The notes under the pieces: model-generated
What the model was told of the DNA's origin: nothing
Database searches by the model: none
The model's input: the letters and a program-made list of their open reading frames with translations, nothing else
Shown: positions 63,543 to 64,000 of the stretch, one piece after another
How positions within the stretch are numbered: the first letter of the stretch is position 1
Layout: each line of letters opens with the position of its first letter
Made by a program: the position numbers and the translations under genes
Origin: Hyphomicrobiales bacterium
Lineage (GTDB): Bacteria; Pseudomonadota; Alphaproteobacteria; Rhizobiales; Rhizobiaceae
Assembly (NCBI GenBank): GCA_900468805.1
Contig: UEIF01000005.1
Span: forward strand, 1-64,000
Length of the DNA stretch: 64,000 bases
Direction of reading: 5' to 3'

Positions 63543-64000
63543 TTTCTTGCCCGCAGGATGTCCCAGAGGCCGGTAAACCCTTGGGGCAGAACCCGGATGA
63601 AGATCATCGTGATCAGAAGAATGCCGATCGAACCGGCTACGGAGTCCCAAAGCCACGTCAGACCTCCATACACACCCCCGAGCGCTACGCTCGACATCAG
63701 TGGTCCAATCAGCGGATCCGCGCCCCCGACGATCAAGACAGTGAAAGCTCTCCACAGGAAGCGGTCGCCGAAATATGGCGAGACCGGCATGAGAGGGGCG
63801 TAAAGGGCACCAGTCAGACCGGCAAGCCCCGCGCCGAGTGCAAACGTCTTTAGATACATCGCTGTGGTATTGGTGCCGAGCCCCTCGGCCATATCCCTGT
63901 TTTGCATCGCGGCCCGAACATTCAGGCCAAAGCGTGTAAACCGGAAAAGAAGAAAGACCGCCACAAGCACGAGAGCTGCGCATCCGGCAAGGAAAAGCTC
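63539..64000 (-). CDS. Branched-chain amino acid/urea-type ABC transporter permease (LivH/UrtB-like), 5' part outside window
   Basis: The C-terminal 153 codons are in the window and the frame runs off the right edge without a start. Visible: VAVFLLFRFTRFGLNVRAAM followed by QNRDMAEGLGTNT (the LivH cytoplasmic loop), LKTFALGAGLAGLTGALYAP and SPYFGDRFLWRAFTVLIVGG with ADPLIGPLMSS. These are the usual membrane segments of LivH. Its stop overlaps the next start (GTGA, 63539-63542). The binding protein of the system is not in the window and may be further upstream. Confidence 0.9.
   Translation of the reverse strand, partial: ELFLAGCAALVLVAVFLLFRFTRFGLNVRAAMQNRDMAEGLGTNTTAMYLKTFALGAGLAGLTGALYAPLMPVSPYFGDRFLWRAFTVLIVGGADPLIGPLMSSVALGGVYGGLTWLWDSVAGSIGILLITMIFIRVLPQGFTGLWDILRARK

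Overview
This is 64 kb of moderately GC-rich DNA with dense catabolic gene content, many ABC and tripartite transporters, paired LysR/IclR/GntR/MarR regulators and a worn insertion sequence. The gene style (an aapJQMP-type general amino acid transporter, tct tripartite transporters, CaiB-type CoA transferases) points to an alphaproteobacterium of the Rhizobiales, probably an accessory replicon or genomic island. This is inference; no rRNA, tRNA or replication gene is present to confirm it.

Layout. (1) 1-4.05 kb is a gene graveyard: pieces of an ankyrin protein, a DUF6892-like protein, a frameshifted AAA ATPase, an IS110 transposase scrap and a truncated short-chain dehydrogenase, with one intact small gene (an I78-type protease inhibitor lipoprotein). 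(2) 4.06-15.2 kb is a nine-gene minus-strand catabolic operon (tctC, thiolase-like, DUF35, FAH hydrolase, CoA transferase, tctB, tctA, polysaccharide deacetylase, tartrate dehydrogenase-like), divergent from a second CoA transferase and an IclR regulator. Two matching palindromes in the divergent promoter are likely IclR operators. (3) 15.3-19.6 kb is a second scar: asparaginase and LpxD-like fragments, a dead IS21-family element with clear double-repeat ends, and a shredded GMC oxidoreductase. (4) 19.8-26 kb holds a GntR/FAD-oxidoreductase/MFS module and a LysR gene with an exported metallo-beta-lactamase-fold hydrolase.

(5) 26.2-50.6 kb is the most interesting part: a dipeptide/oligopeptide ABC transporter (two paralogous binding proteins, fused ATPases, two permeases), a complete Aap/Bzt-type amino acid transporter, two M81 (MlrC-like) proteins, an M20 amidohydrolase, an M19 dipeptidase, D-amino acid dehydrogenase, RidA, a PatB/MalY-type C-S lyase, a class I aminotransferase, a ureidoglycolate lyase-like protein and two paralogous LysR regulators. 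I find a recurring LysR-box-like palindrome, TTGCC-N5-GGCAA and variants, in front of several of these genes, and a separate perfect 19-bp palindrome between the second LysR gene and its binding-protein gene. Together these look like one regulated pathway for importing and dismantling an unusual amide or peptide substrate (D-residue, isopeptide or S-substituted cysteine). The substrate is not visible in the sequence.

(6) 50.9-52.8 kb is a frameshifted LysR gene divergent from a second metallo-beta-lactamase-fold hydrolase. (7) 53.2-60.7 kb carries two TetA-like MFS exporters, a patatin-like lipoprotein, a DUF3313 lipoprotein, a MarR regulator and a FAD aromatic monooxygenase. Four copies of a near-identical palindrome (ATGTGCATTATACACAT type) tie the two ends into one MarR regulon, which looks like detoxification or export of an aromatic compound. 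(8) 61-64 kb is the distal part of a branched-chain amino acid/urea-type ABC transporter that runs off the right edge.
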